NCBI GenBank assembly: GCA_043802925.1
Contig: JAZDKP010000285.1
Span: forward strand, 1 to 64,000
Source: JAZDKP01 sp043802925
GTDB lineage: Bacteria > Fibrobacterota > OXYB2-FULL-49-7 > JAEUSG01
Length of the DNA stretch: 64,000 bases
Direction: 5' to 3'
Shown here piece by piece: positions 41,912 through 51,549 of the stretch. The stretch's first letter is position 1. Every line of letters starts with the position of its first letter. Made by a program: the position numbers and the translations under genes. Below the pieces are notes generated by a model, which was not told the origin of the DNA, made no database searches, and was given only the letters and a program-made list of their open reading frames with translations.

Positions 41912-44215
41912 ATGACCCTCCCGATTCTTCTCAAGAAAGAGTTCAGCCTCCAGGAATTCCAGGTCAACAATATCCTCGCGCTCTTTGAATCAGGCGCCAC
42001 CATTCCTTTCATGGCGCGCTACCGCAAGGAAGCCACGAACAGCCTCGACGAAATCGAACTCCGGAACATCCGCGAACGGTACGATTATTACAACGAACTC
42101 TTTGCCCGCCGCGAAACCGTGCTCAAGACCATCGAGGCGCAGGGAAAGCTGACGGAAGAGCTGAAGAAGAAAATTGAGACCTGCCTTGAAAAAAACGCAC
42201 TCGAGGACATCTATCTTCCCTACAAACCGAAAAAGAAGACACGCGCGACCAAAGCGCGCGAAAGCGGGCTCGAACCGCTCTGCACGTCCATTCTGTCTCT
42301 CACGGACGCGAACGCGGACCTCGCCGCACTGGCCGCTCCGTTTATCAGCACGGAAAAAGGGGTACCGGACGCGGAGGCCGCGCTTTCCGGGGCCGCGGAC
42401 ATCTTTGCCGAACAGGTGGCCGAAACTGCGGCGCACCGGGATTTTGTGCGCACCACCTATGTTGAAAAAGGAGCGTTTGTCTCGCACGTGCGCAAGGCGT
42501 ACGAAGGAAAAAAGACAAAGTTCGAAATGTACTATGACTTCAAGGCCCCGGTCAAGGGCATGGCCTCGCACACCGTGCTCGCGCTGCGCCGCGCCGAAAA
42601 AGAGGAGGTCATTCTCTTTGACATCGAGGCCGATGACGACGCCATTGTCAGCCGGCTGACCCGTGACGCCGTGTCCGTGGGGCCCGGCCCGGTACAGGCC
42701 TTCCTGGCTGGCGCGGTCAAGGACGGATACGAACGGCTGATGAAGGCCTCACTGACCGCGGAAGTGCGAATTGACAAAAAACATGAGGCGGACCGCGAAG
42801 CCATCCGGGTCTTTGAAACCAACCTGCGCGAACTTCTGCTGTCGCCGCCGGCCGGACAGGTGGCCGTACTGGGACTGGACCCCGGCTTCCGTAGCGGATG
42901 CAAACTCGCGGCAATCAGCGAAACCGGAAAGTTCCTCGAATATGCTACCATTTTTCCGCACGAACCACAGAAGGACGAGGCCGGCGCGGCAAAAACACTT
43001 CTCAAGTTTACCCGGGCGCACCATCCAAAATATATTACCATCGGAAACGGAACGGCCTCGCGTGAAAGCGAGCGTTTTGCCAAACTGGCACTGAAAGCGC
43101 TCCCCGGCGAAACCTCGCCAAAAGTGCTGCTCGTCAGCGAGTCGGGCGCCTCGGTTTATTCGGCCAGCGAATGCGCAATCCGCGAATTCCCGGACCTCGA
43201 TCTCACCATCCGTTCCGCGGTCTCCATTGCACGGCGCTTTCAGGACCCACTGTCCGAGCTGGTCAAAATCGAACCCAAATCCATCGGCGTGGGCCAGTAC
43301 CAGCATGATGTGGACCAGACGCTGCTCAAGAAAAAGCTGGACGAGGTGGTGGAATCGTGCGTCAACTATGTGGGCGTGGACGTCAATTGCGCCTCGGCCG
43401 AACTGCTGACCTACGTGTCGGGCCTGAACCGGGCCGTGGCCGAGAACATTGTCAAGCACCGCGACAAAAACGGCCCGTTCCGCGACCGGAATGCGCTTTC
43501 CGATGTTCCGCGCCTCGGGGACAAGGCGTTTGAACAGTGCGCAGGCTTTTTACGCATCAAGGGAGGCGGTAATCCGCTCGACGATTCGGCCGTGCACCCG
43601 GAAAGCTATTACATCGTGGAGAAGATGGCCAAAAACCTCGGCCTTCCCGTGGCCGCGCTGATACGCAACAGCGAAGTGCTCGATAAAATTGACGCCAAAG
43701 CCTTTACCGACGAAAAGACCGGCGTGGTCACGGTCAAGGACATCGTGGAGGAGTTGAAGAAACCAGGCCGCGATCCGCGATCGCAGTTCGCCTATGCCGA
43801 GTTCCGCGAGGATGTATCGGAAATCAGCCACCTGAAGGAGGGCATGGTCCTGGAAGGATGCGTGACCAACGTGGCGGCCTTTGGCGCGTTCGTGGACATC
43901 GGCGTACACCAGGACGGCCTCGTGCATGTTTCAAAGATGGCCGAGCGCTACGTCAAGGATCCGAACGAGGTGGTGAAGGTGGGCCAGATTGTGAAGGTCA
44001 AGGTCGTGGGCGTGGACGAGGCCCTGAAGCGAATATCGCTGTCCATGCGGCTGAACGAGGCTCCGGCCAAACCCGCGCCGCAGGAGAATCCCGGCCGCGG
44101 TCGGGATGACCGGAAAGGCCCGGCGCCTGCAAAACCAGGCCCGCAGCCCAGACCCGCTGTTCCGCAGAAGAAACCCGCCTCCATTCATGACCTGATCAAA
44201 AAATTCCAGGGGTGA
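41912..44215 (+). CDS. tex: Tex-like RNA-binding transcription accessory protein
   Basis: A 767-residue nucleic-acid-binding protein that acts on transcription. The N-terminal helical domain includes FMARYRKEATNSLDE and EDIYLPYKPKKKTRA. A YqgF-like RNase H domain (about 310-450) has VLGLDPGFRSGCKLA. The HhH region has YVSGLNRAVAENIVKHRDKNG. The S1 domain (about 640-715) has LEGCVTNVAAFGAFVDIGVHQ. A Pro/Lys-rich tail of about 50 residues ends in SIHDLIKKFQG. The length and domain order are standard. AAAGGA precedes ATG 41912. Monocistronic. Confidence 0.97.
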   Translation: MTLPILLKKEFSLQEFQVNNILALFESGATIPFMARYRKEATNSLDEIELRNIRERYDYYNELFARRETVLKTIEAQGKLTEELKKKIETCLEKNALEDIYLPYKPKKKTRATKARESGLEPLCTSILSLTDANADLAALAAPFISTEKGVPDAEAALSGAADIFAEQVAETAAHRDFVRTTYVEKGAFVSHVRKAYEGKKTKFEMYYDFKAPVKGMASHTVLALRRAEKEEVILFDIEADDDAIVSRLTRDAVSVGPGPVQAFLAGAVKDGYERLMKASLTAEVRIDKKHEADREAIRVFETNLRELLLSPPAGQVAVLGLDPGFRSGCKLAAISETGKFLEYATIFPHEPQKDEAGAAKTLLKFTRAHHPKYITIGNGTASRESERFAKLALKALPGETSPKVLLVSESGASVYSASECAIREFPDLDLTIRSAVSIARRFQDPLSELVKIEPKSIGVGQYQHDVDQTLLKKKLDEVVESCVNYVGVDVNCASAELLTYVSGLNRAVAENIVKHRDKNGPFRDRNALSDVPRLGDKAFEQCAGFLRIKGGGNPLDDSAVHPESYYIVEKMAKNLGLPVAALIRNSEVLDKIDAKAFTDEKTGVVTVKDIVEELKKPGRDPRSQFAYAEFREDVSEISHLKEGMVLEGCVTNVAAFGAFVDIGVHQDGLVHVSKMAERYVKDPNEVVKVGQIVKVKVVGVDEALKRISLSMRLNEAPAKPAPQENPGRGRDDRKGPAPAKPGPQPRPAVPQKKPASIHDLIKKFQG

Positions 44216-44258
44216 TTTGCATAATCATCGTCGCGTGTTACGACACCGGGCGCAACGG

Positions 44259-44864
44259 TTATACCATTGATTTCTGCCGGTACATTACCGGGTTATTCTG
44301 AATGTAATTTCTGATTCTACCCAACGATTCTTTATCCCGTATTATATGATCGTAATACCGTGGTTGCCATTGGAAGCGGGCATCCGGAAATTGACGATTG
44401 ATATGTTTTGTGCATGCCGATTTGAATGACCGGATGATTGCCGGCAGGCTATTGGGATGGACCGACAATCCGGATACATCTGACATATGGATCGGCGGCG
44501 TTTGGGGTTCGTTTGTAGATGTAGCGTCGCAGCATGCTGCGACGCTACATCGGGCGCCATTATCATTATGATTATCATGTCCATCATCATTGGCAATAAC
44601 AATAATCCCATGCGCATGATCCGGCATGCAAATGAATGCATCCAATCTTACCGTTTTCGTATGCAATGGTATTTCAAACCAGGTTTTCTCAACCAGTCGA
44701 CCGATTTCGGACAAAACCATATTACCATCAGCAACATTACCGAAGAATGGCTCTTTGTCCTTTATACAAATAGTCACGAAATAATAACCGGGCATGCCAT
44801 AATCCCACCCCATTAGCCGTCTGGAATGCTGGCTGGTATAAAATCTGTCTGAAAATCCTGCCAT
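44259..44864 (-). CDS. REP-associated tyrosine transposase (RAYT, Y1_Tnp)
   Basis: A 201-residue Y1-type transposase. It has YYFVTICIKDKEPFFG, the HxH metal motif in MPDHAHGIIVI (H83, H85) and the catalytic region IRNYIQNNP with Y187. RAYTs cut and move small palindromic REP sequences. All motifs are intact and the frame is open. Between HxH and LPAIIRSFKSACTKHI there are about 48 residues, more than in compact relatives; this stretch includes residues 105-116 coded by a perfect 34-bp palindrome. It is AT-richer than the neighbours. No Shine-Dalgarno or promoter is evident. Confidence 0.92.
   Translation of the reverse strand: MAGFSDRFYTSQHSRRLMGWDYGMPGYYFVTICIKDKEPFFGNVADGNMVLSEIGRLVEKTWFEIPLHTKTVRLDAFICMPDHAHGIIVIANDDGHDNHNDNGARCSVAACCDATSTNEPQTPPIHMSDVSGLSVHPNSLPAIIRSFKSACTKHINRQFPDARFQWQPRYYDHIIRDKESLGRIRNYIQNNPVMYRQKSMV
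44518..44551. repeat. Perfect 34-bp palindrome inside the RAYT gene
   Basis: GATGTAGCGTCGCAGCA (44518-44534) is followed directly by its exact inverse complement (44535-44551). It is read in frame as RCSVAACCDATS on the minus strand. Such palindromes are the usual form of REP elements. Confidence 0.9.
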
Positions 44865-45161
44865 TGTTCATGATTAGAACCTTTATCTTCATAATTGTAT
44901 CCATTTTTTCATCAAAGAATTTAATATCAACCGTTTCAAATTGTGTCATGCTCCGGTTGATCCGGTTCAAAATGATATAACGATTCGATATGAAACAGCA
45001 TCGATAAGAGGAAGCATCCCTGATTTCCCGCTTGTTTTCAAACCCACGCTATTGGCACCATAATTGCCTGTATGCCAATAAACCATATCCATGAACCTCA
45101 TTAAAATATTATTTTTCTGCATATTTTAAAATAATAGTCAGCCATACCACGGAGGCGTTTC
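44865..45161. other. AT-rich intergenic region
   Basis: No coding frame of interest. It must carry the promoter for the ABC operon on the right; I could not choose one with confidence. A short inverted repeat, ATTGGCA with TGCCAAT, lies near 45051-45077. Confidence 0.4.
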
Positions 45162-45842
45162 ATGCCCATCATCGAAATCAAGAACGTCAAAAAAGACTAC
45201 CCCCTCGGCGCCACCACGGTGCATGCCCTGCGCGGTGTGGACCTGACCATTGAAAAAGGGGACCTGCTGTCCATCATGGGGCCTTCGGGCAGCGGAAAGA
45301 CCACGCTCCTCAACATCATCGGCTGCATCGACTACGCCACCGGGGGCAGCGTGCGGGTGGGGGACAGGGAAATCGCAAGCATGAACGACCGGCAGATCAC
45401 CGACATCCGGCTTCATAAGATAGGCTTCATCTTCCAGACCTTCAACCTGATTCCCGTGCTCAACACCGTGGAAAACGTGGAGTTTCCGCTCCTGCTCATG
45501 AAAAAATACAGCAAGGCCGAAGTCCGGCAGAAAGCCGAAGCCCTCCTCGACAAGGTTGGACTCACCGAACACAAGCACCACCGGCCGGCTGAACTTTCGG
45601 GCGGCCAGCGCCAGCGCGTGGCCATTGCGCGCGCACTGGTCACCGGTCCGGACATTGTTCTGGCCGACGAGCCCACGGCCAACCTCGATTCCGTCACGGG
45701 CGCACAGATTCTCGAAACCATGATGGAAATGAACCGGACGGATCGCACCACCTTCATCTTCTCCACCCACGACGTACATGTCATTAAATATGCCAAGACC
45801 GTGGTGAACATCCGGGACGGCCTGATTGTGAAGGAAGACTGA
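45162..45842 (+). CDS. LolD/MacB-type ABC transporter ATP-binding protein
   Basis: A 226-residue ATPase of the group that drives LolCDE, MacB and FtsE systems. Walker A is GPSGSGKTT, Q-loop FIFQTFNLIPVLN, signature LSGGQRQRVAIARAL, Walker B DIVLADEPTANLD, then the H-loop STHD. Such ATPases work as mechanotransmitters with FtsX-like permeases to lift lipoproteins or other amphiphiles out of the inner membrane. It leads a five-gene operon with two permeases, a LolA-like protein and a barrel protein. The start is ATG 45162 after CGGAGG. Confidence 0.94.
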   Translation: MPIIEIKNVKKDYPLGATTVHALRGVDLTIEKGDLLSIMGPSGSGKTTLLNIIGCIDYATGGSVRVGDREIASMNDRQITDIRLHKIGFIFQTFNLIPVLNTVENVEFPLLLMKKYSKAEVRQKAEALLDKVGLTEHKHHRPAELSGGQRQRVAIARALVTGPDIVLADEPTANLDSVTGAQILETMMEMNRTDRTTFIFSTHDVHVIKYAKTVVNIRDGLIVKED

Positions 45843-45845
45843 TCC

Positions 45846-47372
45846 ATGGGACTCCTCTTTAAAATCGCCTGGCGCAACATCATGCGTCACAAGGGCAAAA
45901 GTCTGGTCATCGGCTCCATCCTATTCCTGGGCGCCTTCCTCATGACCGCGGGCGACGCCGTGGTCTCAGGAATGGACGAGGGGCTCAAGTCGAGCGTTGT
46001 CAACGGCTTCACCGGTGATATCCTTGTCATGTCCAAAAAACAGATTGATGACAACGTGTTCATGAGCATGATGGGCAAGGCCGTGGAACCCATCAACAAC
46101 TACAAGGACATCAAAGCCGTCCTGCAGAAACAACCCTATCTTGAGGTGTTTCTACCAGCCGGCAAGAACATGGCCATCGTGCTGAACGAAGACGGCGGCA
46201 CGCCCGGCAACGCCTTCATCATCGGCGTCGATTTTGAGGCATACGGAAAGATGTTCCCGAACAACTTCAAGGTCATCGAAGGCCAGCCTCCGCGCCCCCA
46301 CGAAAAGGGGGTCATGGTACCCACCGGCGCCCGCGAACAGTTCTACGATTTCACCAGCATCTGGTTTATACCTGAAAGCACTGCGCTCGATACCGCCAAC
46401 CTCACCAAGGACGCGCGTGAGAACCGGCGGGAACTTTCCGTCAAGACCAACACGGTCTTCATGGGCTTCAACAACGATAATTCCACCAACGATATCCGCC
46501 TGCCCGTGCGCGGAGTCATGAAATACAGCTCCCTCAATCATATCTGGGGCCACTTTGTGCTTATGGACATCGAGTCCTTCCGCAACTGCATGGGCTATAT
46601 CGCGGCGTCCGAAAAAGCCGACTCCGTGCCTTCGGCCAAAAAAGCCCTGCTCGAAATGGCGGACAACAACCTCGACGCGCTCTTTTCGGACGCCTCCCTC
46701 ATGGTGACCAATACCAAGGGCAGCTTCAACGAGGCGGACCTGAAACACCGGGAAAACGCGGCCCCGGCCGTAGTGGACGTCGAGAATGGCACCTTCAACA
46801 TGGTGTTCGTGAAATTGAAGAAGGGCATGGATAAGAAAAAGGCGCTGGACGATCTCAACAAGGCGTTGGAGGCAGCCAAAGTCAACGCCCGCGCCGTGGG
46901 CTGGGAAAAGGCCACCGGCGTCATCGGGAGTCTCACCCTGCTCATCAAGACCGCGCTCTTTGTGTTCGTCATGATCCTCTTCTTCGTGGCTATCATAATC
47001 ATCGTCAACACGCTCTCCATGGCTGCGCTTGAACGCACCACCGAAATAGGCATGATGCGGGCCGTGGGCGCGCGAAAGGGCTTCATCAGCCGCATGTTTT
47101 TTGCCGAGACCGCCATGCTCTCCTTTGTGTTCGGCGGACTCGGTATCGCAATCGGCGCCATGGCCGTCAAAATCACCGCACTCATTGGCATCACCTCAAC
47201 AAACGACATGGTCCAGCTCCTGTTCGGGGGCGACACCTTCCAACCCATGCTCACCGGCACCGATGTCTTCCTGTCGGTGTTACAGCTCGCACTCGTGACA
47301 ATCATCGCGGTCATCTACCCCTTACGGGTCGCGCGCGGTATCACCCCGCTGGACGCCATCTCAAGGGACTAG
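45846..47372 (+). CDS. FtsX/MacB-type ABC permease, first
   Basis: A 508-residue membrane protein with the four-helix layout of LolC/E and MacB. One helix near the N-terminus (about 20-40) is followed by a large periplasmic domain (about 45-370), then three helices (about 375-500) with the FtsX core TEIGMMRAVGARKGFI. It starts 3 nt after the ATPase stop codon, with AAGGAAG as ribosome site. With the next gene it would form a heterodimer like LolC-LolE. No lipoprotein-specific Hook sequence could be checked by eye. Confidence 0.9.
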   Translation: MGLLFKIAWRNIMRHKGKSLVIGSILFLGAFLMTAGDAVVSGMDEGLKSSVVNGFTGDILVMSKKQIDDNVFMSMMGKAVEPINNYKDIKAVLQKQPYLEVFLPAGKNMAIVLNEDGGTPGNAFIIGVDFEAYGKMFPNNFKVIEGQPPRPHEKGVMVPTGAREQFYDFTSIWFIPESTALDTANLTKDARENRRELSVKTNTVFMGFNNDNSTNDIRLPVRGVMKYSSLNHIWGHFVLMDIESFRNCMGYIAASEKADSVPSAKKALLEMADNNLDALFSDASLMVTNTKGSFNEADLKHRENAAPAVVDVENGTFNMVFVKLKKGMDKKKALDDLNKALEAAKVNARAVGWEKATGVIGSLTLLIKTALFVFVMILFFVAIIIIVNTLSMAALERTTEIGMMRAVGARKGFISRMFFAETAMLSFVFGGLGIAIGAMAVKITALIGITSTNDMVQLLFGGDTFQPMLTGTDVFLSVLQLALVTIIAVIYPLRVARGITPLDAISRD

Positions 47373-47384
47373 GAGTCAACCATT

Positions 47385-49148
47385 ATGAAACTACTCCTTT
47401 CCATCGCCCTCCGGAACCTTCTGCGCCAGAAACGGCGCAATATCCTGCTGGGCATCGCCATCGCCTTCGGCACCATGATCCTCATCGTGGCCAACTCCTT
47501 TTCGCACGGTATCACCGACACGCTTTTCAACCGCATCGTGCGCATCACTTACGGCCACGTGAACATCAGCGCCACAGAGAACGGCAATTTTGAACGGCAG
47601 ATTATCCATGAGGGCGACCGCATCAAGCATCTTGTCTGGAAGAATAACCCGGAGGTCACGGCAGTCCAGGAAGCCATCGGCAACTTTGCCCGCGCCATCG
47701 GCAACGGCAAGTCCGATAACGTGGTACTGGTGGGCGTTAACATCCACGACACCATGTCCGCGGAGGACCAGAAGGACATGGAGGAGAACTTTAAAATGCT
47801 GGCCGGCCAGTTCGAGGACCTCGAGGCCCCCGGCATCCCCAACCCCGTCATTCTCTCAAAGGAAAAAGCGGACTACCTGAATGTAAAGGTCGGCGACGCG
47901 GTGCGCGTCCGTTTCCGCGACATCAACGGCCAGAGCCAGGCCGCCGCGCTGACCGTGGTCGGCATCTTCAAACCCACCAACCTTTTCATGTCCGTGCCCA
48001 TCTTCGTGGACCTTAAACTGGTCAAGTCAATGATGGGGTACAAAAAACATGAATCCAGCCAACTCGTGATCATGGTCAAGGACCCCCGTAAGGATGCGGT
48101 CATTGTGGCGGACAGGCTCCAGAAGCTCCTAAAGCCCGACATGGCGGTCATCGACTGCCGGATGCGCTGCAAGACCGGGGACGCTGGCGCGCTGATCCTG
48201 GGTTACAAGTCCGACTCAGCATCACTGGCCCTCCTCCGAAAAGCCCTCCCGCTCTTAGCCGGTGCGCCTGACACGGCCTTCTCCAGGAGCGGCGCGGTCA
48301 TCAGCGCCTCCCTGGCCAAAGAGACCGGGCTTGCACCCAATGACACTTGCCTGATCAAGTACGCCGCCCGGTACGATGCGGACTCTGGTTATTTAAAAAT
48401 TATCGTGAAGGGCGTGCGCAAAGACACTGTCCTCGATCCCGGTATTGTCCTTGTGAACGAAAAGGACTATTTCAAGGCCTATTACCGGAATCTTCCCGTC
48501 CGGCCCTCTTCGGAACTGGCAAGACTGCTGCCGGACAGCCAATTTGCCGCCTTTACCGCCATCCCCGGCGAATGGACGCTGCTCAAGCGCATCAGTTCGA
48601 CCGAAGAATTGACACGTCTTTATAAGGACATTACCAAGAATAAATTGCGCTCAACCATGGTCTCAGTGAGCACCATGTACGAAGGGGCCAGCGCCATCAT
48701 CAAGCTCGAATACGCGCTCAATCTCATCACTTTCGTCTGCGTCATGGTGCTCTTCTTCATCATCCTCATCGGCGTGGTCAACACCCTGCGCATGACCATC
48801 CGCGAGCGCACGCGCGAAATCGGCACGATCCGCGCCATCGGCATGCAAAAGAACGACGTACGCAACACCTTCATCGCCGAGACCGTCTTCCTTGCCATGT
48901 TCTCCTCGGCCGCGGGCACGGCACTGGCCTTCCTGATTATGCACCTGCTCGGGCTCAGTCCCATCAACCCGGGCGACAACCCCATGGCCATGCTGCTCGT
49001 GAACAGCCGGCTCTGCTTTGTGCCTACACTGCTCGCGGTCGTCGGATACAATGTTCTCATTTGGGTGATTGCGGGCGCCACCGCTTTTTTCCCGGCGCGC
49101 AAGGCGGCCAACATGTCGGCCTGCGAGGCGTTGCGTCATTATGAATAA
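47385..49148 (+). CDS. FtsX/MacB-type ABC permease, second
   Basis: A 587-residue paralogue of the preceding permease. It begins LLLSIALRNLLRQKRRNILLG, has a periplasmic domain about 80 residues longer, and ends with three helices including REIGTIRAIGMQKNDVRNTF. The presence of two unlike permeases argues for a Lol-like heterodimer and not a MacB homodimer. It starts 12 nt after the first permease and is followed 15 nt later by the LolA-like gene. Confidence 0.9.
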   Translation: MKLLLSIALRNLLRQKRRNILLGIAIAFGTMILIVANSFSHGITDTLFNRIVRITYGHVNISATENGNFERQIIHEGDRIKHLVWKNNPEVTAVQEAIGNFARAIGNGKSDNVVLVGVNIHDTMSAEDQKDMEENFKMLAGQFEDLEAPGIPNPVILSKEKADYLNVKVGDAVRVRFRDINGQSQAAALTVVGIFKPTNLFMSVPIFVDLKLVKSMMGYKKHESSQLVIMVKDPRKDAVIVADRLQKLLKPDMAVIDCRMRCKTGDAGALILGYKSDSASLALLRKALPLLAGAPDTAFSRSGAVISASLAKETGLAPNDTCLIKYAARYDADSGYLKIIVKGVRKDTVLDPGIVLVNEKDYFKAYYRNLPVRPSSELARLLPDSQFAAFTAIPGEWTLLKRISSTEELTRLYKDITKNKLRSTMVSVSTMYEGASAIIKLEYALNLITFVCVMVLFFIILIGVVNTLRMTIRERTREIGTIRAIGMQKNDVRNTFIAETVFLAMFSSAAGTALAFLIMHLLGLSPINPGDNPMAMLLVNSRLCFVPTLLAVVGYNVLIWVIAGATAFFPARKAANMSACEALRHYE

Positions 49149-49163
49149 CCGTTGGAGAAAAGA

Positions 49164-49922
49164 ATGAAGAAAACAATCTTCGCGTTGATGTTCCTGTCCT
49201 CCGCCTCCCTGTTCGCCGCTCCCCCCATCGGCGACATACTGAAGACCATGGAAGACATCTACAAAATGACCACGGACGCCAAGGCGCGCGTACAGATGAC
49301 CCAGCAGAAAAAAGACGAAGGGGTCAAGAACTTCGATATCCTCTGGTACCGCCGCGATCGCGACAACGCCTTCCTCATGGTCATGGCCGCGCCGGAAAAT
49401 GAAAAAGGCAACGGTTATCTCCGCATGGACGACAACTTCTGGATGTACCGCCGTAACACGCGCACCTTCCAGCACATCAACCGCGACGAGTCCATCGGCG
49501 GCTCGGACGCGCACGGCGAGGACTTCGAAAACCGCAAACTGACCGAAATGTACGCGGGTGCCAGGGACTCCGCCGGGAAGGAAAAAATTTCCGAGGACAT
49601 GCTGGGAAAAATTCCGGTCTATAAGTTCGAGGTCAAGGCCATTGTAAACGATGTGGACTATCCCCGGCAAACCATGTGGGTCCGGCGCGACAACAGCCTC
49701 ATGCTCAAACAGGAATCCTACTCCTCCTCGGGTTCGCTCATGCAGACCGCCTATTTCATCAACTACACCCGGATTGACGGACGCTATGTCTGCGTCAAAC
49801 AGATGTTCATCGATGAATTCGAAAAAGGCAACAAGACCATCATGGAAATATCCAACATCTCCACGGAAAAGCTTGATGACAACATGTTCACCAAGGCTTA
49901 CCTGGAGAATCTGAGCAAATGA
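49164..49922 (+). CDS. LolA-like outer-membrane lipoprotein-sorting protein
   Basis: A 252-residue periplasmic protein with signal peptide (MKKTIFALMFLSSASLFA). The rest fits the LolA-like beta-baggy fold of the outer membrane lipoprotein-sorting family: KARVQMTQQKK, FDILWYRRDRDNAFLMV, LRMDDNFWMYRRNTRTFQ and KYPRQTMW-like strand DYPRQTMWVRRDNSLML. It would take cargo from the permeases and cross the periplasm. The start is ATG 49164 after GGAGAAA; an upstream in-frame TTG would spoil the signal peptide. Its stop overlaps the next start by 4 nt. Confidence 0.87.
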   Translation: MKKTIFALMFLSSASLFAAPPIGDILKTMEDIYKMTTDAKARVQMTQQKKDEGVKNFDILWYRRDRDNAFLMVMAAPENEKGNGYLRMDDNFWMYRRNTRTFQHINRDESIGGSDAHGEDFENRKLTEMYAGARDSAGKEKISEDMLGKIPVYKFEVKAIVNDVDYPRQTMWVRRDNSLMLKQESYSSSGSLMQTAYFINYTRIDGRYVCVKQMFIDEFEKGNKTIMEISNISTEKLDDNMFTKAYLENLSK

Positions 49923-51319
49923 TGCGCGCCATCGCCCTCCTCACAGCGCTCCTGCTGACCGCAGGCATTCTCCCGGCGCAGGACGTGGACGAGTCCGCCC
50001 TTTTCGGCGACACCGCGACCGTGACCCAGGCGCCGCTCAACACGGGCGACAGCGCGACACAGCCGCCCATAAAGAACACCAGTATCTCCGGCGACCTCAC
50101 GGCCGTGGGGTATAATTCCTTTCCCCGCGATGACTGGCGCGGTTCCACGCTCACGACCATGGCCGTGGGCGATCTCTACCTCGACGCGCGCCTCCTTCAG
50201 GGCATCAAGGGCTATGCGTCCGTGGAGGCCTCCTACATGGCCAGCATGGACACGACCACGTTCAACCTGCGTGAAATGTTCGTGGACATGAACGTGCGCG
50301 GCCGGGTTTACCTTCGCGCGGGCAAACAGGTGCTCCAGTGGGGCCGCTGCAACCTCTGGAACCCCGTGGACCTCATCAATGTCGAACGGAAGCAGTTTGT
50401 CCAACGCATCGGCAGCCGCGAAGGCGTGTTCGGCCTCAAGGCGCATGTCCCCTTCGGCACGGCCGTGAACCTCTACGGTTTCATTGACACGCGCAACGCA
50501 GCAGCCCCGGATTCTCTGGCAGGGGCCGCCAAGGCCGAGTTTATCATCAAGGGCACGGAAATGGCTTTCAGCGCCTGGGGCAAACAGAATAAGATGCCGG
50601 TGCTGGGATACGACATCTCCAGCCGAGTCGCGCTCATTGACATTGCGGGCGAGGTAGCCCTTTTTCGCCAGGACAACGAATACCGCATGGGCCAGCAGGG
50701 GGACTCCCTGTTTCTATTGAAGGGCCCCAAAGACTGGACCCCGCGAATCGCGCTGAACCTGTCGCATTCGTTTGACGTAAACGGCGTTCCGGATCGCCTG
50801 CTGGTTTCAGTGGAAGGGTACTACAACGGCGCAGGATATGACAGTCACATGTTCGATGATAAAAAGACGTATGCCTACGCAAACAGCAGGGCGCCGCAAC
50901 CTGAGACTATACGCATGACAATTCCCACGCCGTTCGGCGACCCCATTGACACCACCGTCACGGTCCAACGTTCCCTGCCTCCCCAGACCAAGCTCGAATA
51001 TTTTATCATGAACGGCCTTTACCGGCCCAACGAACACTCGTATTACTACGCCGCGCTGTTCACCTCTTTCAGCCGCTTCATCACCAGCAACATGAGCCTG
51101 TCGTTCAATGCCATCGGCAACCTCGGCGAACGGTGCGCCACCCTGTCCGGCTCGCTTTCATACACCGACCTTCGCAACCTCTCGCTGTCCCTGACCATCC
51201 TCGGCTACGCGGGCCCCGTGGAACGCGAATACACCCTGGGTTACCGGTTTTCGGACAAGGGAATGACGCTTTACGACAAGGGAGCGGACGTCCAGTTCAC
51301 GGCCGGAATCAGTTTCTGA
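49919..51319 (+). CDS. Outer-membrane beta-barrel partner of the Lol-like system (DUF1302-like)
   Basis: A 466-residue exported protein. The signal peptide (MMRAIALLTALLLTAGILPA) is followed by a short acidic linker and a beta-rich barrel ending in GISF. The segment RVYLRAGKQVLQWGRCNLWNPVDLIN is represented here by its core GKQVLQWGRCNLWNP, typical of DUF1302-like barrels found beside LolA-like genes. It would receive or pass cargo at the outer membrane. It is the last gene of the operon and is coupled by 4 nt to the LolA-like gene. A DUF1302 assignment is moderately sure. Confidence 0.8.
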   Translation: MMRAIALLTALLLTAGILPAQDVDESALFGDTATVTQAPLNTGDSATQPPIKNTSISGDLTAVGYNSFPRDDWRGSTLTTMAVGDLYLDARLLQGIKGYASVEASYMASMDTTTFNLREMFVDMNVRGRVYLRAGKQVLQWGRCNLWNPVDLINVERKQFVQRIGSREGVFGLKAHVPFGTAVNLYGFIDTRNAAAPDSLAGAAKAEFIIKGTEMAFSAWGKQNKMPVLGYDISSRVALIDIAGEVALFRQDNEYRMGQQGDSLFLLKGPKDWTPRIALNLSHSFDVNGVPDRLLVSVEGYYNGAGYDSHMFDDKKTYAYANSRAPQPETIRMTIPTPFGDPIDTTVTVQRSLPPQTKLEYFIMNGLYRPNEHSYYYAALFTSFSRFITSNMSLSFNAIGNLGERCATLSGSLSYTDLRNLSLSLTILGYAGPVEREYTLGYRFSDKGMTLYDKGADVQFTAGISF

Positions 51320-51371
51320 ACATTCCGCGAATCGCAGTCATCAGGCAAGCATGGATGCAGGTTTAAAAGCG

Positions 51372-51401
51372 TTGGTTTCAAACCGGGCGAATAACTATTT
51401 T
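51372..51401 (+). promoter_or_regulatory. Possible tRNA-Ser promoter
   Basis: TTGGTT (51372-51377) and TATTTT (51396-51401) are 18 nt apart. Initiation near 51408 would give a short 5' leader. Confidence 0.35.
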
Positions 51402-51416
51402 TATGCCCTATTTAAT

Positions 51417-51506
51417 GGAGAGATGTCCGAGCCCGGTTTAAGGAGCACGATTGGAAATCGTGTATACGTCAAAAGCGTATCGCGGGTTCAAATCCCGCTC
51501 TCTCCG
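51417..51506 (+). tRNA. tRNA-Ser (anticodon GGA)
   Basis: A 90-nt type II tRNA. The acceptor GGAGAGA (51417-51423) pairs with TCTCTCC (51499-51505), discriminator G. The anticodon arm CACGA-TTGGAAA-TCGTG (51446-51462) gives anticodon GGA at 51453-51455. The long variable arm TATACG-TCAAAAG-CGTATC is typical of serine tRNA. The T arm is GCGGG-TTCAAAT-CCCGC. The CCA end is not encoded. A T run follows directly. Confidence 0.96.
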
Positions 51507-51549
51507 TTTTTTTGAAATACTTAAATCGGTAGGAAAAACGCTTTTTTGT

